A model generated the notes under the pieces. It was given only the letters and a program-made list of their open reading frames with translations. It made no database searches and was not told where the DNA came from. A stretch of 64,000 bases of DNA from Halorubrum trapanicum (GTDB taxonomy: Archaea; Halobacteriota; Halobacteria; Halobacteriales; Haloferacaceae): positions 1,984,001 to 2,048,000 of the forward strand of contig NZ_AP017569.1 in the NCBI RefSeq assembly GCF_002355655.1. The letters are read 5' to 3'. This document shows, piece after piece, positions 17,616-26,700 of the stretch. Made by a program: the position numbers and the translations under genes. Positions within the stretch are counted from its first letter, which is position 1, and the number at the start of each line of letters is the position of its first letter.

Positions 17616-17747
17616 GCCGAGACCGGCGACCGCGACGGCACTCCTCGGGCTCTCCGGCCGCGACCCCGTCTACCAGACCGCCTCGGCTCCCGCGAGCGGA
17701 CCCCGTTTTTCCACAGCTTTTTCGCCGCGGCGACCCTACCCGTGTCC

Positions 17748-18122
17748 ATGTCAGCGCTACGCGACGCGCTCCGGGACCTCCCGGACGCGGTGTTTGCGGA
17801 CCTACTCGAGTCCGACGAGGGATACGTCCTCGTCGTCGACCTCCCGGGCGCGACCGCCGAGACCACCGAGGTCCTCGTCGAGGACGGGCGCATCGACATC
17901 GAGGGGCGCCGCGAGAAGGCCGTCCCCGAGGGGTTCGAGTACGTCCGCGAGGACCGCCCGCTGTTCCTCGACGCGGAGCTCCCCCTCCCGAGCGACGCCG
18001 ACGGCGCGGGCGCCGACGCCGAGATCGACCGCGGCGTCCTCGAAATCTCGCTGCCGAAGCGCGAGCGCGAGGTCTCCCGGACCATCCCCGTCGACGACGC
18101 GGACGACGAGGGCGACGCCTGA
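17748..18122 (+). CDS. Hsp20-family chaperone-like protein
   Basis: A 124-residue alpha-crystallin-fold protein: EGYVLVVDLPGATAETTEVL opens the domain, GRIDIEGRREKAVPEGFEYV and FLDAELPLPSDADGAG follow, and DRGVLEISLPKRE supplies the G-V-L motif. It resembles the haloarchaeal GvpH-like Hsp20 group. A GTG at 17742 would add two residues, but the ATG at 17748 is the simpler start. It ends four bases before the kinase-like gene at 18126, so the two are probably cotranscribed. Confidence 0.88.
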   Translation: MSALRDALRDLPDAVFADLLESDEGYVLVVDLPGATAETTEVLVEDGRIDIEGRREKAVPEGFEYVREDRPLFLDAELPLPSDADGAGADAEIDRGVLEISLPKREREVSRTIPVDDADDEGDA

Positions 18123-18125
18123 CGG

Positions 18126-19799
18126 GTGGTGACGCTGGTCAACCTTCGCGCCTACTGGCGGTTCGTCGTCGTCCTGCGGCAGTTCTCGCCGCTCATTATC
18201 GCCTACTGGCGTGACAGCCGCCGCTACTTCCTGTTCGGCGGGAGCCGCGAGGTCGACACCGAGACGCAGCGCGAGCGCGCGGCGGTGCTGCTCGACATCC
18301 TGCTCACCCTCGGCCCGACGTTCATCAAGCTCGGGCAGATCCTCTCGACGCGCCCCGACATCCTCCCGCCGGCGTACATCGAGGTGTTAGAGGGGCTCCA
18401 GGACGACGTGCCGCCCGCGCCGTGGGAGGAGTCGAAGGTCGTCCTCGAAGACGAGTTCGGCCCGGTCGACGACGTCTTCGACGAGTTCGACCGCGACCCG
18501 ATAAGCGGCGCAAGCCTCGGGCAGGTGTACACCGCGGAGTACGAGGGGAACCCGGTCGCGGTGAAGGTGCGCCGCCCGGGGATCGAGTCGCTCGTCGAGG
18601 CCGACCTCCGGACGATCCGCTGGTCGATCCCCCTCGTCAAGCGGTTCACCGGCGCCGGTCGAGCGTTCTCGCTGGAGAACCTCGCCGACGAGTTCGCGAA
18701 GACGATCCGCGAGGAGATGGACTACGAGCGCGAGCGGACGATGCTCGAGGAGATTCGCGGCAACTTCGCCGACGAGGACCGGATCCGGATCCCGGAGACG
18801 TACGAGGCGGTCTCCGGGCCGCGCGTGCTCACGATGGAGTACGTCCCGGGCACGAAGATCAGCGACATCGACGCGCTCGACGAGGCGGGACACGACCGGA
18901 CGCAGATCGCGGAGACGCTCCAGGAGGTGTACCTCCAGATGATAATCGAGGACGGCGTGTTCCACGCCGACCCCCACCCGGGGAACCTCGCGGTCGCGGA
19001 CGACGGCGCCGTGATCTTCTACGACTTCGGGATGGCGGGCCGGGTCGACCCGTTCGTCCAGGAGAAGATCGTCGAGTTCTACGTCGCGGTCGCGCGCCAG
19101 GACATCGACGCCATCCTCGACACGCTGATCTCGATGGGGACGCTCTCGCCCGAGGCCGACCGCGAGGTGATGGGCAACGTGATGGAGCTGGCCATCGCCG
19201 ACGCCAGCGGCGAGGACATCGAGCAGTACCAGGTGAACCAGATCATCGAGCAGGTGGAGTCGACCATCTACGAGTTCCCGCTGCGGCTCCCGCCGAACCT
19301 CGCCTTGGTCCTCCGCGTCGCCACCGTCGTCGAGGGCGTCTGCGTCACCTTGGACCCCGAGTTCGACTTCATCTCGACGGCGACCGACTACCTCCGCGAG
19401 GAGGGGTACTACGAGCAGACCGCCCGCGACCTCGCCGAGGACGCCGGCCGACAGGTGCAAAAGACCACCGAGGCGCTGTTCACGGTGCCGCCGAAGGCCG
19501 ACGAGTTCCTCGACCGCGCCAACCGCGACGACCTGACGGTGAACGTCGTGCTGGAGGACGACACGAACGTCTTAGAGAAGCTGGCGATGCGGATCGCCTA
19601 CTCCGTGCTGCTCGCGGTCGGCGTCCTCTCGGCGACGATCCTCTACTCGTTCGCGGACAACTGGCGGCTCGCGCTCGTCGTCCTCGCATTGGCCGCGCCG
19701 CTCGCGATCGCCCTGTACCGGTCGTTCCGGAAGAAGCGCGGGCTCCGGACCACGCCCCAGTTCACCAGGCAGGGGATGAAGCAGCGCCGCGACGACTGA
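18126..19799 (+). CDS. ABC1/AarF/UbiB-family kinase-like protein
   Basis: A 557-residue member of the ABC1 (ADCK/UbiB) atypical kinase family, implicated in quinone or isoprenoid lipid metabolism in other organisms. Visible: the N-terminal family motif LGPTFIKLGQILSTRPDILP (KxGQ), the alanine-rich-loop region SGASLGQVY, the catalytic VAVKVRRPG, the EMDY block, FHADPHPGNLAV and YDFGMAGRV. Two hydrophobic helices near the C-terminus (about 488-530) anchor it in the membrane, followed by a basic tail. Two GTG codons (18126, 18129) are both possible starts. It follows the Hsp20 gene with a three-base gap. Confidence 0.93.
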   Translation: MVTLVNLRAYWRFVVVLRQFSPLIIAYWRDSRRYFLFGGSREVDTETQRERAAVLLDILLTLGPTFIKLGQILSTRPDILPPAYIEVLEGLQDDVPPAPWEESKVVLEDEFGPVDDVFDEFDRDPISGASLGQVYTAEYEGNPVAVKVRRPGIESLVEADLRTIRWSIPLVKRFTGAGRAFSLENLADEFAKTIREEMDYERERTMLEEIRGNFADEDRIRIPETYEAVSGPRVLTMEYVPGTKISDIDALDEAGHDRTQIAETLQEVYLQMIIEDGVFHADPHPGNLAVADDGAVIFYDFGMAGRVDPFVQEKIVEFYVAVARQDIDAILDTLISMGTLSPEADREVMGNVMELAIADASGEDIEQYQVNQIIEQVESTIYEFPLRLPPNLALVLRVATVVEGVCVTLDPEFDFISTATDYLREEGYYEQTARDLAEDAGRQVQKTTEALFTVPPKADEFLDRANRDDLTVNVVLEDDTNVLEKLAMRIAYSVLLAVGVLSATILYSFADNWRLALVVLALAAPLAIALYRSFRKKRGLRTTPQFTRQGMKQRRDD

Positions 19800-19808
19800 C
19801 TCGCGGCG

Positions 19809-20957
19809 TCACGCGCCGACGACCTGGATCGGTACGAGGAGGAAACAGAGCGCGCCGACGGCGAACGTGGCGAGGCCGACCGCCAGCCGCGGGAGGCCCA
19901 CGCCCTCCTCGTCGGTCGGGTCGGCCGGGCCGTTGAACGCGATCACCGTCGCGAACACCCCCCAGAACGCCCACAGCCCGACTGACTCGTTCAGCCCGAG
20001 CCCCCGCCAGAAGTGGAGGTACGCGGCGATCCCGAACAGCGCGCCGGGGACGAGCGCCGCCAGCGTCTCCTGTCGCGGCCCGAGCATCGCTCGGACCATG
20101 TGTCCGCCGTCGAGCTGGCCGACGGGGAGGAGGTTCAGGAGGGTGAAGAACATCCCGACCCAGCCGCCGATCACGACCGGATGGGCCGTTATCCGCGGAT
20201 CGGCGTAGCTCGTCGGCTGGCCGAGGACGCCGGCGATGAGGTCTAGGAGTGGCGGGTTGTTGAAGCGGATCACCGGCCCCGAGGAGTTCGCGAGCTCCGC
20301 CGGCACTCCGATCGGGTCCAAGGAGAGTCCGATGGCGGTCACCACGACCGTCGCGACCAGTCCCGCGATCGGGCCGGCGGCCCCGATGTCGAAGAGGACC
20401 TTCCGAGAGGGCATTCGCCCGCGGATCCGGATCACCGCGCCGAGCGTGCCGAACGGGAAGATGAAGGGGATGACGTACGGGAGCGAGACGGGGACGCCGT
20501 GGTAGCGCCCGGCGGCGTAGTGGCCGAGCTCGTGGGTCATCAGGACGCCGAGGACGGCGGCGGTGAACGGCCACGCCTGAAGCAGCGAGAGGGGGTTCGA
20601 CTGGATCTCCGCGAGCGGAACGTAGTACCACCCGTACGCGCCGACGAACAGCGTCGACAGCACGGTGGCCGCGAACATGGCGACGTTCACCCAGGGGATC
20701 CCGTCGCGGCCGCGGTCGAACGGCGTCGCGACGACGACGTGGCCGTCGTCGACGACCTCCACGTCGACCTCGTAGCCCGCCTCTCTGAAGTGTGGAGTCA
20801 GCTTCCGCAGCAGCGTCCGCTCCGGGACGTACGACTCGCCGCGGTATCGCACGCGGCCGTCCTCGCGGCGGACCTCGTCGATCCGGAAGAACGTCCGGAG
20901 GGGCTCCGGACGCGGCGCGCCGTCGCCGGCCGCCGCCGCGTCCTCGTGTTCTGACAT
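19809..20957 (-). CDS. site-2 protease-type membrane metalloprotease (M50)
   Basis: A 382-residue intramembrane zinc protease. A soluble N-terminal region (about 1-110) precedes six or so membrane helices. The zinc motif HELGH is at 142-146 within a hydrophobic helix. PYVIPFIFPFGTLGAVI and LNLLPVGQLDGGHMVRA, the latter supplying the third zinc-ligand aspartate (NxxPxxxLDG), are the family's other hallmarks. Substrates are unknown; family members cut membrane-bound regulators. It converges on the ABC1 gene with a nine-base gap. ATG 20957 gives MSEHEDAAAAGD. Confidence 0.93.
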   Translation of the reverse strand: MSEHEDAAAAGDGAPRPEPLRTFFRIDEVRREDGRVRYRGESYVPERTLLRKLTPHFREAGYEVDVEVVDDGHVVVATPFDRGRDGIPWVNVAMFAATVLSTLFVGAYGWYYVPLAEIQSNPLSLLQAWPFTAAVLGVLMTHELGHYAAGRYHGVPVSLPYVIPFIFPFGTLGAVIRIRGRMPSRKVLFDIGAAGPIAGLVATVVVTAIGLSLDPIGVPAELANSSGPVIRFNNPPLLDLIAGVLGQPTSYADPRITAHPVVIGGWVGMFFTLLNLLPVGQLDGGHMVRAMLGPRQETLAALVPGALFGIAAYLHFWRGLGLNESVGLWAFWGVFATVIAFNGPADPTDEEGVGLPRLAVGLATFAVGALCFLLVPIQVVGA

Positions 20958-21155
20958 CGCATCGTCGTAGCTGGTCGGCGAGTATAAACCCCGCGTCGGC
21001 GGGCGAGCGAACCGGAAGCGGGGGACCGGTCGTCCGCTCGCGAGGCGGACGCGTGCGCGGGCAGAAAGCGCGAGTCGGGGACCGAACCGCGGGTTTCGGT
21101 GCGGTGCTGCGCGTCGGAGGCGGTGCTGCGGGCGTCGGTCGGTGGACCGGGAGCG

Positions 21156-21416
21156 TCAGGCGGGCTCGACGCGCCAGGTCGTCGCGCCGGTGTACGACCA
21201 CTTCTCGACGGTGAGCTCCGTCGCGGAGTCGCGGAGCTTCACCATCAGGGCGCCGATCTCCTTCGGCGAGAGGTCGACGTCCTCCGAGATGAACTTCCCT
21301 TTGAAGTACATCTCGCCGTCCTGCGCGCGGTCGAGCAGGTACTGCTTCAGCCGCTCTTCCTTGCTGCGGTCGTCGTTCGCGCTCGCGTTCGTGGAGGGGT
21401 TCGCAGTCGCGCTCAT
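21156..21416 (-). CDS. DUF7123-like small protein
   Basis: An 86-residue protein (MSATANPSTNASANDD) with an unstructured N-terminus and a compact helical C-terminal part (about 25-86): SKEERLKQYLLDRAQDGEMY, then DLSPKEIGALMVKLRDSATE. The second half reads like a small winged-helix DNA-binding domain ending in a beta hairpin (WSYTGATTWRVEP). A TATA-like ctttataac (minus orientation, about 21444-21452) lies some 30 bases before ATG 21416, which favours it over an ATG 12 bases upstream. Function unknown. Confidence 0.75.
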   Translation of the reverse strand: MSATANPSTNASANDDRSKEERLKQYLLDRAQDGEMYFKGKFISEDVDLSPKEIGALMVKLRDSATELTVEKWSYTGATTWRVEPA

Positions 21417-21777
21417 AGTACATCCCACACATCCCGCCGGAGGGTGTTATAAAGGCTACACCGTTGGGTGGCGTTCAGAGGGTTTCAGGGCGTTTTACCG
21501 AACTCGCCGGGGTAAAACGTGTCTGACGGACTCTTCACAACGGTTTCAAATTGGCGTAGAAATTTTATAACCGGTTCTAAGACGTTAATTTGGTTATTGT
21601 CCCGTCGCCCGAGTAACTCCCGTCGTGGCTCGGCGGCCGGCATTTGGCGGCAAGAATAGCTGGTGCTGTACCGGGTTCGGAGCGGCCGCGCGCCGCTCGC
21701 GCGCTCGCCTCGCGGGTCGCAGGGGCCGACCTCGGCCCCGGTCAGGCCCCACCGTGCGCGTCGCTCAGCAGTCCCGC
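21417..21777. other. gap between moaE and the DUF7123-like gene
   Basis: This 361-bp gap contains a markedly AT-rich patch (about 21540-21605) including aaattttataacc (21560-21572), which reads as a TATA box on either strand, and an inverted pair aaccgg and ccggtt around it. A GC-rich hairpin-prone stretch follows (21690-21760). I see no open frame with haloarchaeal codon use. A small RNA is possible but unproven. Confidence 0.4.
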
Positions 21778-22665
21778 TCAGTCCCGCCGATGGACCCAGA
21801 ACGCCTCCGACTCCGTCGCCTCCTTCTTGAATATCGGCACCTCGTCTTTCAGCCGGTCGATCCCGTCCTCGACCGTCCGGAACGCCTCCCGGCGGTGCCC
21901 GGCGAGGACGACGACGAACACGATGTCCTCGCCCGCCTCGATCACGCCGGTGCGGTGGTGCATCCGCACGTCGAAGACGCCGTCGCGCTCCGCGAGTTCG
22001 TCGGCGATGGCGTCCATCCGCTCCGCGGCGATCCCCTCGTACTTCTCGAACGCGAGGTGGGTCGTCCGGTCGTCGTCGGGGCCGTCTCGCGCGCGTACGC
22101 GGCCGGTGAACGTAGCGATCGCACCTGACCGCTCCGCGTCCGCCGACGCCTCCACCCGCTCGACGAGCGTCTCGCGGGTGATCCACGGCTCCGCGCCGTC
22201 GAGGTCGGCGACGAGCGCGTCGAGGTCGACCTCGTCGCGGGCGCCCGCGGTCGCGAGGACAGTCCCCGGCACGCTCTCGGGGTCCGGATCCGGGCCCAGG
22301 AGGACCGCGGACACGCGCAGGCGCGACTCGCCGACCGCCAGCAGGTAGTCGTGGTCGGGAGCGAGCCCGTCGAGCAGGTCGTCGAACCCCTCGACGCTCC
22401 CCCGGCCGCGCCAGTTCCCGTCCGCGTCGAACGCGATCTCGGTGCGGGCGTCGAGGCGCCGTTCGGGGCCGGTACCCTCGCCGTCGACGACCCCGCCGTC
22501 GGCGGCCGGATCGGTCGGTTCCCGCTCGTCGGGGGCCGGCTCGCTCCGCCCCCCGCCGGCCGAGCCGTCGTCGCGCTCGACGACGGCGACTCGCCCGTCG
22601 AGCCGCGCCGCGAGCCGTCGGGCCAGCTCCGGGGCCCCGTCGCCGACGATCGATATCGGTCGCAT
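21778..22665 (-). CDS. moaE: molybdopterin synthase large subunit MoaE with MobB-like N-terminal region
   Basis: A 295-residue protein. The C-terminal half (about 150-295) is MoaE, which with the small subunit inserts sulfur to make molybdopterin: SGAIATFTGRVRARD, HLAFEKYEGIAAERM, MHHRTGVIEAGEDIVFV and the lysine-bearing VPIFKKEATESEAFWVHR. The N-terminal half begins MRPISIVGDGAPELARRLAA, the position of a MobB P-loop GTPase, but has no intact Walker A lysine and contains a long low-complexity acidic insert. It is about twice the length of stand-alone MoaE. I infer a fusion with a decayed or specialised MobB-like domain. Confidence 0.9.
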   Translation of the reverse strand: MRPISIVGDGAPELARRLAARLDGRVAVVERDDGSAGGGRSEPAPDEREPTDPAADGGVVDGEGTGPERRLDARTEIAFDADGNWRGRGSVEGFDDLLDGLAPDHDYLLAVGESRLRVSAVLLGPDPDPESVPGTVLATAGARDEVDLDALVADLDGAEPWITRETLVERVEASADAERSGAIATFTGRVRARDGPDDDRTTHLAFEKYEGIAAERMDAIADELAERDGVFDVRMHHRTGVIEAGEDIVFVVVLAGHRREAFRTVEDGIDRLKDEVPIFKKEATESEAFWVHRRD

Positions 22666-22797
22666 ACCCGAGGGCGGGCCGCGACGGGCTTAGGCGTTTC
22701 CCGGTCGGCCCGTCGCGGTCGTTCGGCGCCGCGTCGCCGGCTCCGCCGCGTCCGGGCTTGACAATCCTTAAGACCGCGACAGGGGTACTCGTCGCCA

Positions 22798-23517
22798 ATG
22801 AGAGTCGTCGTTTCTGTCGGCGGGAGCGTGCTCGCGCCGGACCTCGACCCCGAGCGCGTGGCCGCCTACGCCGAGGCGATCGAACGGCTGGCCGCCGACG
22901 GCTGCGAGGTCGGGGTCGTCGTCGGCGGGGGCGGCGTCGCCCGCGAGTACATCGAGACGGCCCGCGAGATCGGGGCCAACGAGGTGGAGCTCGACCGGCT
23001 CGGCATCGGGACGACCCGGCTCAACGCCCGGCTTTTGATCGCCGCCCTCGGCGATCACGCGAGCCTCGCGCCGGCGGTCGACACCGAGGAGGCGGCCGCC
23101 GCCCTCCGCCGCGACGAGGTGGCGGTGATGGGCGGGGTGACGCCGGGACAGACGACCGACGCGGTCGCCGCCGCGTTCGCCGAGTCGGTCGACGCCGACC
23201 TGCTCGTGTACGCCACGAGCGCCGACGGCGTGTACGACGCCGACCCCAACGCCGACCCCGACGCGACTCAGTTCGCGTCGCTGTCGCCGGCCGAGCTCGT
23301 CGAGGTCGTCCTCCCGATGAGCCGGGACGCGGGCGCGTCCGCGCCCGTCGACCTGCTCGCCGCGAAGCTCATCGACCGGGCGGGCATCCGGTCGATCGTC
23401 CTCGACGGCACCGACCCGACCGCCGTCGTCGACGCCGTGCTGCGCGGCGACCACACCGGGACCGACGTCGTCCCCGTCGACGGCGAGGAGCCGAGCTACT
23501 GGACGGGGGAGCGATGA
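22798..23517 (+). CDS. pyrH: UMP kinase
   Basis: A 239-residue archaeal-type uridylate kinase that phosphorylates UMP to UDP in pyrimidine synthesis, of the amino-acid-kinase fold. The N-terminal VVVSVGGSVLAPDL and VGVVVGGGGVAREYIETARE bind phosphates, GVTPGQTTDAVAA is central, and DLLVYATSADGVYDADPNADPDA is the nucleotide-site signature. A TATA-like ccttaagacc at 22767-22776 fits the ATG. Its TGA overlaps the ATG of lysS, so the genes form one operon. Confidence 0.95.
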   Translation: MRVVVSVGGSVLAPDLDPERVAAYAEAIERLAADGCEVGVVVGGGGVAREYIETAREIGANEVELDRLGIGTTRLNARLLIAALGDHASLAPAVDTEEAAAALRRDEVAVMGGVTPGQTTDAVAAAFAESVDADLLVYATSADGVYDADPNADPDATQFASLSPAELVEVVLPMSRDAGASAPVDLLAAKLIDRAGIRSIVLDGTDPTAVVDAVLRGDHTGTDVVPVDGEEPSYWTGER

Positions 23518-25247
23518 GCGCGGACGACGACTCCCCGCACATCCTCTCGGAGCAGACCGCGCTCGACGAGGGGGCGGCCGAAGCGGGCGAGGACGCGGCC
23601 GACGACGGCGAGGGCGCGCCCGAGGGGTCCGCGGGGGCCTTCCACGCGTTCTGGGCCGACGTGGTCGCCGACGAGGTCGAGGCGCGCGACCCCGACGAGC
23701 CGATCGTGATCAAGGGCGGCGTCTCCCCGTCGGGCGTGGCCCACCTCGGCAACTTCAACGAGATCATGCGCGGCTACTTCGTCGCCGAGGTGTTACGCGA
23801 CCGTGGCCACGAGGTCCGACAGGTGTTCACCTCCGACGACAGGGACCCGCTGCGGAAGGTCCCGCGAAAGCTGGCGAACGCGGACGGCGAGATCGTCGGC
23901 CTCGGCGAGGTCGACGCGGGCGCGCTCGGCCGCAACCTCGGGAAGCCGTACACGGCGATCCCGGACCCGTTCGGCGAGGCCGACTCGTACGCGGCCCACT
24001 TCGCGGGCCTGCTGAAGGCCGACGCCGACCGCCTGAACGTCCCCGTCGAGATGCTCTCGAACACCGAGCTGTACGCCGACGGGACGTTCGACGACGCGGT
24101 CCGGACCGTCCTCTCGGACGTCGAGCGCGTCCGCGAGGTGCTCTCGCCGTACCAGGACAAGGTGGACGGCGAGTACGTCCCCTTCAACCCGGTCTGCGAG
24201 GCGTGCGGCAAGGTCACGGAGACGGTGACGGGGATCGACCTCGACGCGGAGACCGTCGACTACGTCTGTACCGACATGGACGCCGGCGGCAACACCATCG
24301 AGGGGTGCGGCCACGAGGGAACCGCGACGTTCCGGGAGGGGAAGCTCCCGTGGCGGCTGGAGTGGCCCGCCCAGTGGGGGGTCCTCGGCGTCGACTTCGA
24401 GCCGTTCGGGAAGGACCACGCCGAGGGGTCGTGGCCCTCCGGCGTCGACGTCGCGCGGAACGTGTTCGGCGAGGAGCCGCCCGTGCCGATGGTGTACGAG
24501 TGGTTCACGCTCAACGGCGAGGCGTTCTCCTCCTCCGAGGGCAACGTCGTCACGGTCCAGGAGCTTCTGGAGCTGATCGAGCCCGAGGTGCTCCGCTACT
24601 TCTTCGCGCTCCACCCGAAGAAGGCCCGCGACCTCGACGTCGAGCGGCTCGACCAGCTGGTCGACCGCTTCGACCGGTTCGAGCGCGCGTACTTCGGCGA
24701 GGTCGACGACCCCGACCTCACCGCCTTCGCCGAGCGCGCCTACCCGTTCGTCGTCGGGCGACCGGACGACCCGCCGACCGAGAAGCCGCTCCGGCTCCCG
24801 TACACGTTCGCGGCGGTCCTCGGGATGGTCGACGACCCCGAGTTCCGCGAGCGGCTCGCCCGCGACGAGGGGCACATCCCGGACGCCGCCGCCGCCGACG
24901 CCGTCGACGCCGCGCTCGCCCGCGTGGAGCAGGCCCGGAACTGGGCCGAGCGGACCGAAAACGAGTACGACTACCGGCTCCAGACGGACCTCCCCGCGGT
25001 CGAGTTCGACGACGACGTCGCGGCCGCGCTCGACGACCTCGCCGACTTCGTCGCCGAGGGCCACGACGGCGAGGCGATTCAGGGGGCGATGTACGAGACC
25101 GCCCGCGACCACGACGTCGAGGTGAGCGAGTTCTTCGCGGCGGGCTACCGCCTCTTCTTCGACGACACGCAGGGGCCGCGGCTGGGAGAGTTCTTGGGCG
25201 AACTGGAGCGCGACTACGTCGTCGACCGGCTCCGGCGGGAGGCGTAG
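23514..25247 (+). CDS. lysS: lysyl-tRNA synthetase, class I
   Basis: A 577-residue class I LysRS, the archaeal type unrelated to bacterial class II LysRS. After an acidic leader, the HIGH-type motif is in SPSGVAHLGNFNE, followed by RQVFTSDDRDPLRKVP. A zinc-binding insertion holds CEACGKVTE and a later cysteine pair (YVCTDMDAGG, then EGCGHEG). The KMSKS-type loop is EAFSSSEGNVVTV. An alpha-helical anticodon-binding C-terminus follows. ATG 23514 overlaps the pyrH stop (ATGA), indicating translational coupling; the long open frame upstream is a shadow of pyrH. Confidence 0.96.
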   Translation: MSADDDSPHILSEQTALDEGAAEAGEDAADDGEGAPEGSAGAFHAFWADVVADEVEARDPDEPIVIKGGVSPSGVAHLGNFNEIMRGYFVAEVLRDRGHEVRQVFTSDDRDPLRKVPRKLANADGEIVGLGEVDAGALGRNLGKPYTAIPDPFGEADSYAAHFAGLLKADADRLNVPVEMLSNTELYADGTFDDAVRTVLSDVERVREVLSPYQDKVDGEYVPFNPVCEACGKVTETVTGIDLDAETVDYVCTDMDAGGNTIEGCGHEGTATFREGKLPWRLEWPAQWGVLGVDFEPFGKDHAEGSWPSGVDVARNVFGEEPPVPMVYEWFTLNGEAFSSSEGNVVTVQELLELIEPEVLRYFFALHPKKARDLDVERLDQLVDRFDRFERAYFGEVDDPDLTAFAERAYPFVVGRPDDPPTEKPLRLPYTFAAVLGMVDDPEFRERLARDEGHIPDAAAADAVDAALARVEQARNWAERTENEYDYRLQTDLPAVEFDDDVAAALDDLADFVAEGHDGEAIQGAMYETARDHDVEVSEFFAAGYRLFFDDTQGPRLGEFLGELERDYVVDRLRREA

Positions 25248-25457
25248 ATGCCGGAGGACCGCTCGCTCGACGAGTTCGCCCCCGTCGACGAGAACGCCGA
25301 TTCCGACGACGCCGCCGACCCGGCAGCCGTCGACCCCGCGGTCGCCACCTCGACGTGGCACGCGGACGGCGCGGCGTGCGACCGCTGCGGCGAGCCGGTC
25401 GAGCGCCGCTGGCGGGACGAGGGGGATTTCGTCTGCGCCGACTGCGCGTCGTGGTGA
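25248..25457 (+). CDS. small zinc-ribbon protein downstream of lysS
   Basis: A 69-residue acidic protein that starts on the base after the lysS stop. The first 45 residues are a disordered Asp/Ala-rich stretch. The C-terminus is a compact zinc ribbon with two knuckles, CDRCGEP and CADCASW. It resembles short haloarchaeal DUF7573-like zinc-ribbon proteins. Its location in the pyrH-lysS operon suggests a role linked to tRNA or RNA, but this is guesswork. Confidence 0.7.
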   Translation: MPEDRSLDEFAPVDENADSDDAADPAAVDPAVATSTWHADGAACDRCGEPVERRWRDEGDFVCADCASW

Positions 25458-25555
25458 CCGTCTTTCTGCGATCGGGTGTGACGGTCAAAATTTAAGCCGA
25501 CGGCCGTCGAGGAGTTGCTCGCGGAGAAAATTCGGCGCGCACAAGTTAAATATAA

Positions 25556-26464
25556 ATGACGTTTAATTCGGAACTGATCTACGGGCGGTCCGCGGCCGCT
25601 CTCACGGCGGCGTACCTCTGTCTCGGCGTGCTGTTCGCGGTCGCGGTCGACCTCGCGGCCGCGTCGGTGAACGGGGCCGCGGCGGGGTTGACGCCGGCGC
25701 GCCTCGTCGGGGACTTCCTGCTCGTCGTCGGGTCCGGCGGACTCCTCTACGGCGCGGTCACGTACCATCGACGGCGGGCGGAGACCGCCCGGCGGGACCT
25801 CGAAACCTCCAACCAGCAGCTACAGGTGTTGAGCCGGGTGTTCCGACACAACGTCCGCAACGACCTCAACGTGATTCAGGGGTACACCGACCTGTTGGCC
25901 GACCGGATCGACGACGAGCGGAGCCGGGAGTGCCTGGAGACGATCCGAGAGACGACCGACGACGTCGTCGAGATCAGCGAGAAGCTCCGGGTGATCGAGG
26001 ACGCGTCGACCGAACCGCCGGACGGCCGCGTGAACCTCGTCGACGCGGTCCACGAGGCGGTCGACGTCGTCGACGCCGACGGCGCCGCGGTCACGGTCGA
26101 AACCCCCTCCGAGGCGTGGATCCGCGCGGACGACTCCGTCGAGTTCCCGGTCCGCGAGGTGTTCGAGAACGCGGTCACCCACAACGACGGCGCGACGCGG
26201 CGCGTGGCGGCGACGATCCGCGAGAACGGGACGACCACCTGCCTGGAGGTCACCGACAACGGGCCGGGGATCCCCCCGGACGAGCGCGCGGTGTTGCAGG
26301 CCGAAGAGGAGACGCCGCTCTCGCACGCGAGCAGCATCGGGCTGTGGCTCGTCAAGTGGATGTGCGAGACGCAGGGGGGGACCGTCCGGTTCGACGCGAC
26401 CGACGACGGCACGACGGTCCGACTCCGGTTCGAGTCCGCGGCGCCGCCTAATCCAGCTCGGTGA
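25556..26464 (+). CDS. membrane sensor histidine kinase
   Basis: A 302-residue kinase. Two N-terminal membrane helices (about 12-33 and 45-68) with almost no extracytoplasmic domain lead to the dimerisation helix with phospho-acceptor His98 (VFRHNVRNDLNVIQGY). The ATPase domain has the N box (VFENAVTHND), a G1 box (VTDNGPGIPPDER) and a late GLWLVKW helix before a G2-like region. There is no receiver or PAS domain and no adjacent response regulator, so the partner is unknown. ATG 25556 directly follows an AT-rich ttaaatataa; the more plausible TATA box is aaaatttaag at 25487-25496. Confidence 0.9.
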   Translation: MTFNSELIYGRSAAALTAAYLCLGVLFAVAVDLAAASVNGAAAGLTPARLVGDFLLVVGSGGLLYGAVTYHRRRAETARRDLETSNQQLQVLSRVFRHNVRNDLNVIQGYTDLLADRIDDERSRECLETIRETTDDVVEISEKLRVIEDASTEPPDGRVNLVDAVHEAVDVVDADGAAVTVETPSEAWIRADDSVEFPVREVFENAVTHNDGATRRVAATIRENGTTTCLEVTDNGPGIPPDERAVLQAEEETPLSHASSIGLWLVKWMCETQGGTVRFDATDDGTTVRLRFESAAPPNPAR

Positions 26465-26582
26465 TCGTCACGGCGTACACCGCGCCGCAGTTCCCGCATT
26501 CGACGTGAACCCCGCGGCTCGCCTCGCCGCGGGTGAACTCGGAGATCTCCTCCGAACACGAGCACTCGAACTGGACTTTCAC
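26448..26582 (-). CDS. 44-residue zinc-ribbon protein (DUF7560-like)
   Basis: A GTG start at 26582 gives MKVQFECSCSEEISEFTRGE and so on to TVTITELD-like ending VTITELD, 44 residues in all. Cysteines in CSCSE and CGNCGAVY form a four-cysteine ribbon. In the minus orientation cttttaaatacc (about 26602-26613) is placed 25-30 bases before this GTG, which decides the start over a longer frame. The last 17 bases overlap the convergent 3' end of the histidine kinase on the other strand. Similar micro zinc-finger proteins are widespread in haloarchaea. Confidence 0.75.
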   Translation of the reverse strand: MKVQFECSCSEEISEFTRGEASRGVHVECGNCGAVYAVTITELD

Positions 26583-26700
26583 TACCGTTCCTATGCGCTT
26601 CTGGTATTTAAAAGAAACCGACGCGGAATCAGCGGCGAAAACCGGCGATCGCGGTACCACGCCGCACGGCGTCCCCTCGGTGGCGGTGTCGCGGCCGCGG

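Noticed and set aside
18126-18131. Separate start choice for the ABC1 kinase as evidence of regulation
   Set aside because: The two adjacent GTG codons differ by one residue; nothing in the sequence favours one strongly or suggests control.
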